NCBI GenBank assembly: GCA_009775365.1 | Contig: VSPM01000048.1 | Span: 1 to 21,245 of the forward strand | Source of the DNA: Muribaculaceae bacterium | Lineage (GTDB): Bacteria; Bacteroidota; Bacteroidia; Bacteroidales; Muribaculaceae | Length of the DNA: 21,245 nucleotides | Direction of reading: 5' to 3' | Shown here: piece after piece, positions 21,060 through 21,245 of the stretch | Numbering within the stretch: position 1 is the stretch's first letter | Layout: every line of letters starts with the position of its first letter | Position numbers and translations under genes: made by a program | The notes under the pieces: generated by a model | What the model saw: only the letters and a program-made list of their open reading frames with translations | Database searches by the model: none | Told to the model about the DNA's origin: nothing

Positions 21060-21245
21060 ATGACCTTAAAAGAGATAACCGCAACTCCGTTTGCTCTGCC
21101 TGAAGATGTTCTCGCTGTTCTTGAAGAGAATTCAAGAGTGGTGGGTTTTAAAAAGAATGAATTGATAATAAGAGCCGGTGATGTAGACGTTCCTTTCTAT
21201 TTTATAAAATCCGGTCTCGCACGCATTTTCTACACCCCTTTATCT
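21060..21245 (+). CDS. Crp/Fnr-family transcriptional regulator, N-terminal part only
   Basis: From the ATG at 21060 the frame is open to the window edge (62 codons). It reads MTLKEITATPFALPEDVLAV, then VVGFKKNELIIRAGDVDVPF, then YFIKSGLARIFY. This is the first half of a cyclic-nucleotide-binding-type beta-barrel: the FKKNELIIRAGD strand-turn and the YFIKSGLARIFY strand are typical of Crp/Fnr proteins in Bacteroidetes. The DNA-binding domain lies beyond the window. No N-terminal cysteine cluster of Fnr type is seen. The ligand is unknown. Other nearby ATGs (21026, 21038) are out of frame. A palindrome at its promoter suggests self-regulation. Confidence 0.75.
   Translation, partial: MTLKEITATPFALPEDVLAVLEENSRVVGFKKNELIIRAGDVDVPFYFIKSGLARIFYTPLS

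Overview
The window looks like a chromosomal segment of a gut Bacteroidales bacterium; a Muribaculaceae-like lineage is my guess. Reasons: promoter -7 boxes of the Bacteroidetes type TAnnTTTG (several are the identical TAACTTTG); a DUF3244-like secreted protein; a BspA-type leucine-rich repeat protein and a protease that both end in Bacteroidales-style C-terminal tails; and a four-subunit 2-oxoacid:ferredoxin oxidoreductase of strict anaerobes. Core genes are moderately GC-rich (55-65% in rows I counted). A block at about 9.0-13.9 kb is much poorer (25-27% in two counted rows).

Layout. 1-77: a tRNA-Ser(GCU) cut by the window edge, divergent from pyrH-frr and a family 2 glycosyltransferase (+). 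2.77-4.27 kb: nadA and a SpoU/TrmH RNA methyltransferase as a two-gene unit (-). 4.27-5.14 kb: a gene-free stretch with an A/T-only block, five exact copies of TTATCTACA plus near-copies, and strong hairpins. 5.14-7.91 kb: a korDABC-ordered 2-oxoacid:ferredoxin oxidoreductase operon (-). 8.09-8.80 kb: a sirtuin without zinc cysteines (-). 9.0-13.9 kb: an A/T-rich block of secreted proteins (BspA-type LRR protein, large clan CD cysteine protease, small DUF3244-like protein). 14.1-16.0 kb: a membrane-anchored TPR/coiled-coil protein with a C-terminal HTH-like segment. 16.1-18.7 kb: ruvB and a polysaccharide flippase (+). 18.7-19.45 kb: a gene-free stretch with a promoter-to-terminator unit that may be a small RNA. 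19.47-20.68 kb: recA (-). From 21.06 kb: the start of a Crp/Fnr-type regulator (+).

The most important observation is that 4.28-4.73 kb looks like the chromosomal replication origin. It combines an unwinding-prone A/T block and a cluster of one-mismatch DnaA boxes. The strand composition also switches there: the + strand is C-rich to the left and G-rich to the right, whichever strand the genes are on. No recognised dnaA is in the window. The second is the secreted protease/DUF3244/LRR block beside a TPR sensor-like protein, which looks like an acquired surface or secreted module. It is followed by a 31-codon frame in core-genome codon style that may be the tail of a gene it replaced. The third is the unassigned transcript-like unit at about 19.05-19.34 kb. 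Functions come from motif recognition by eye; no database or folding program was run.
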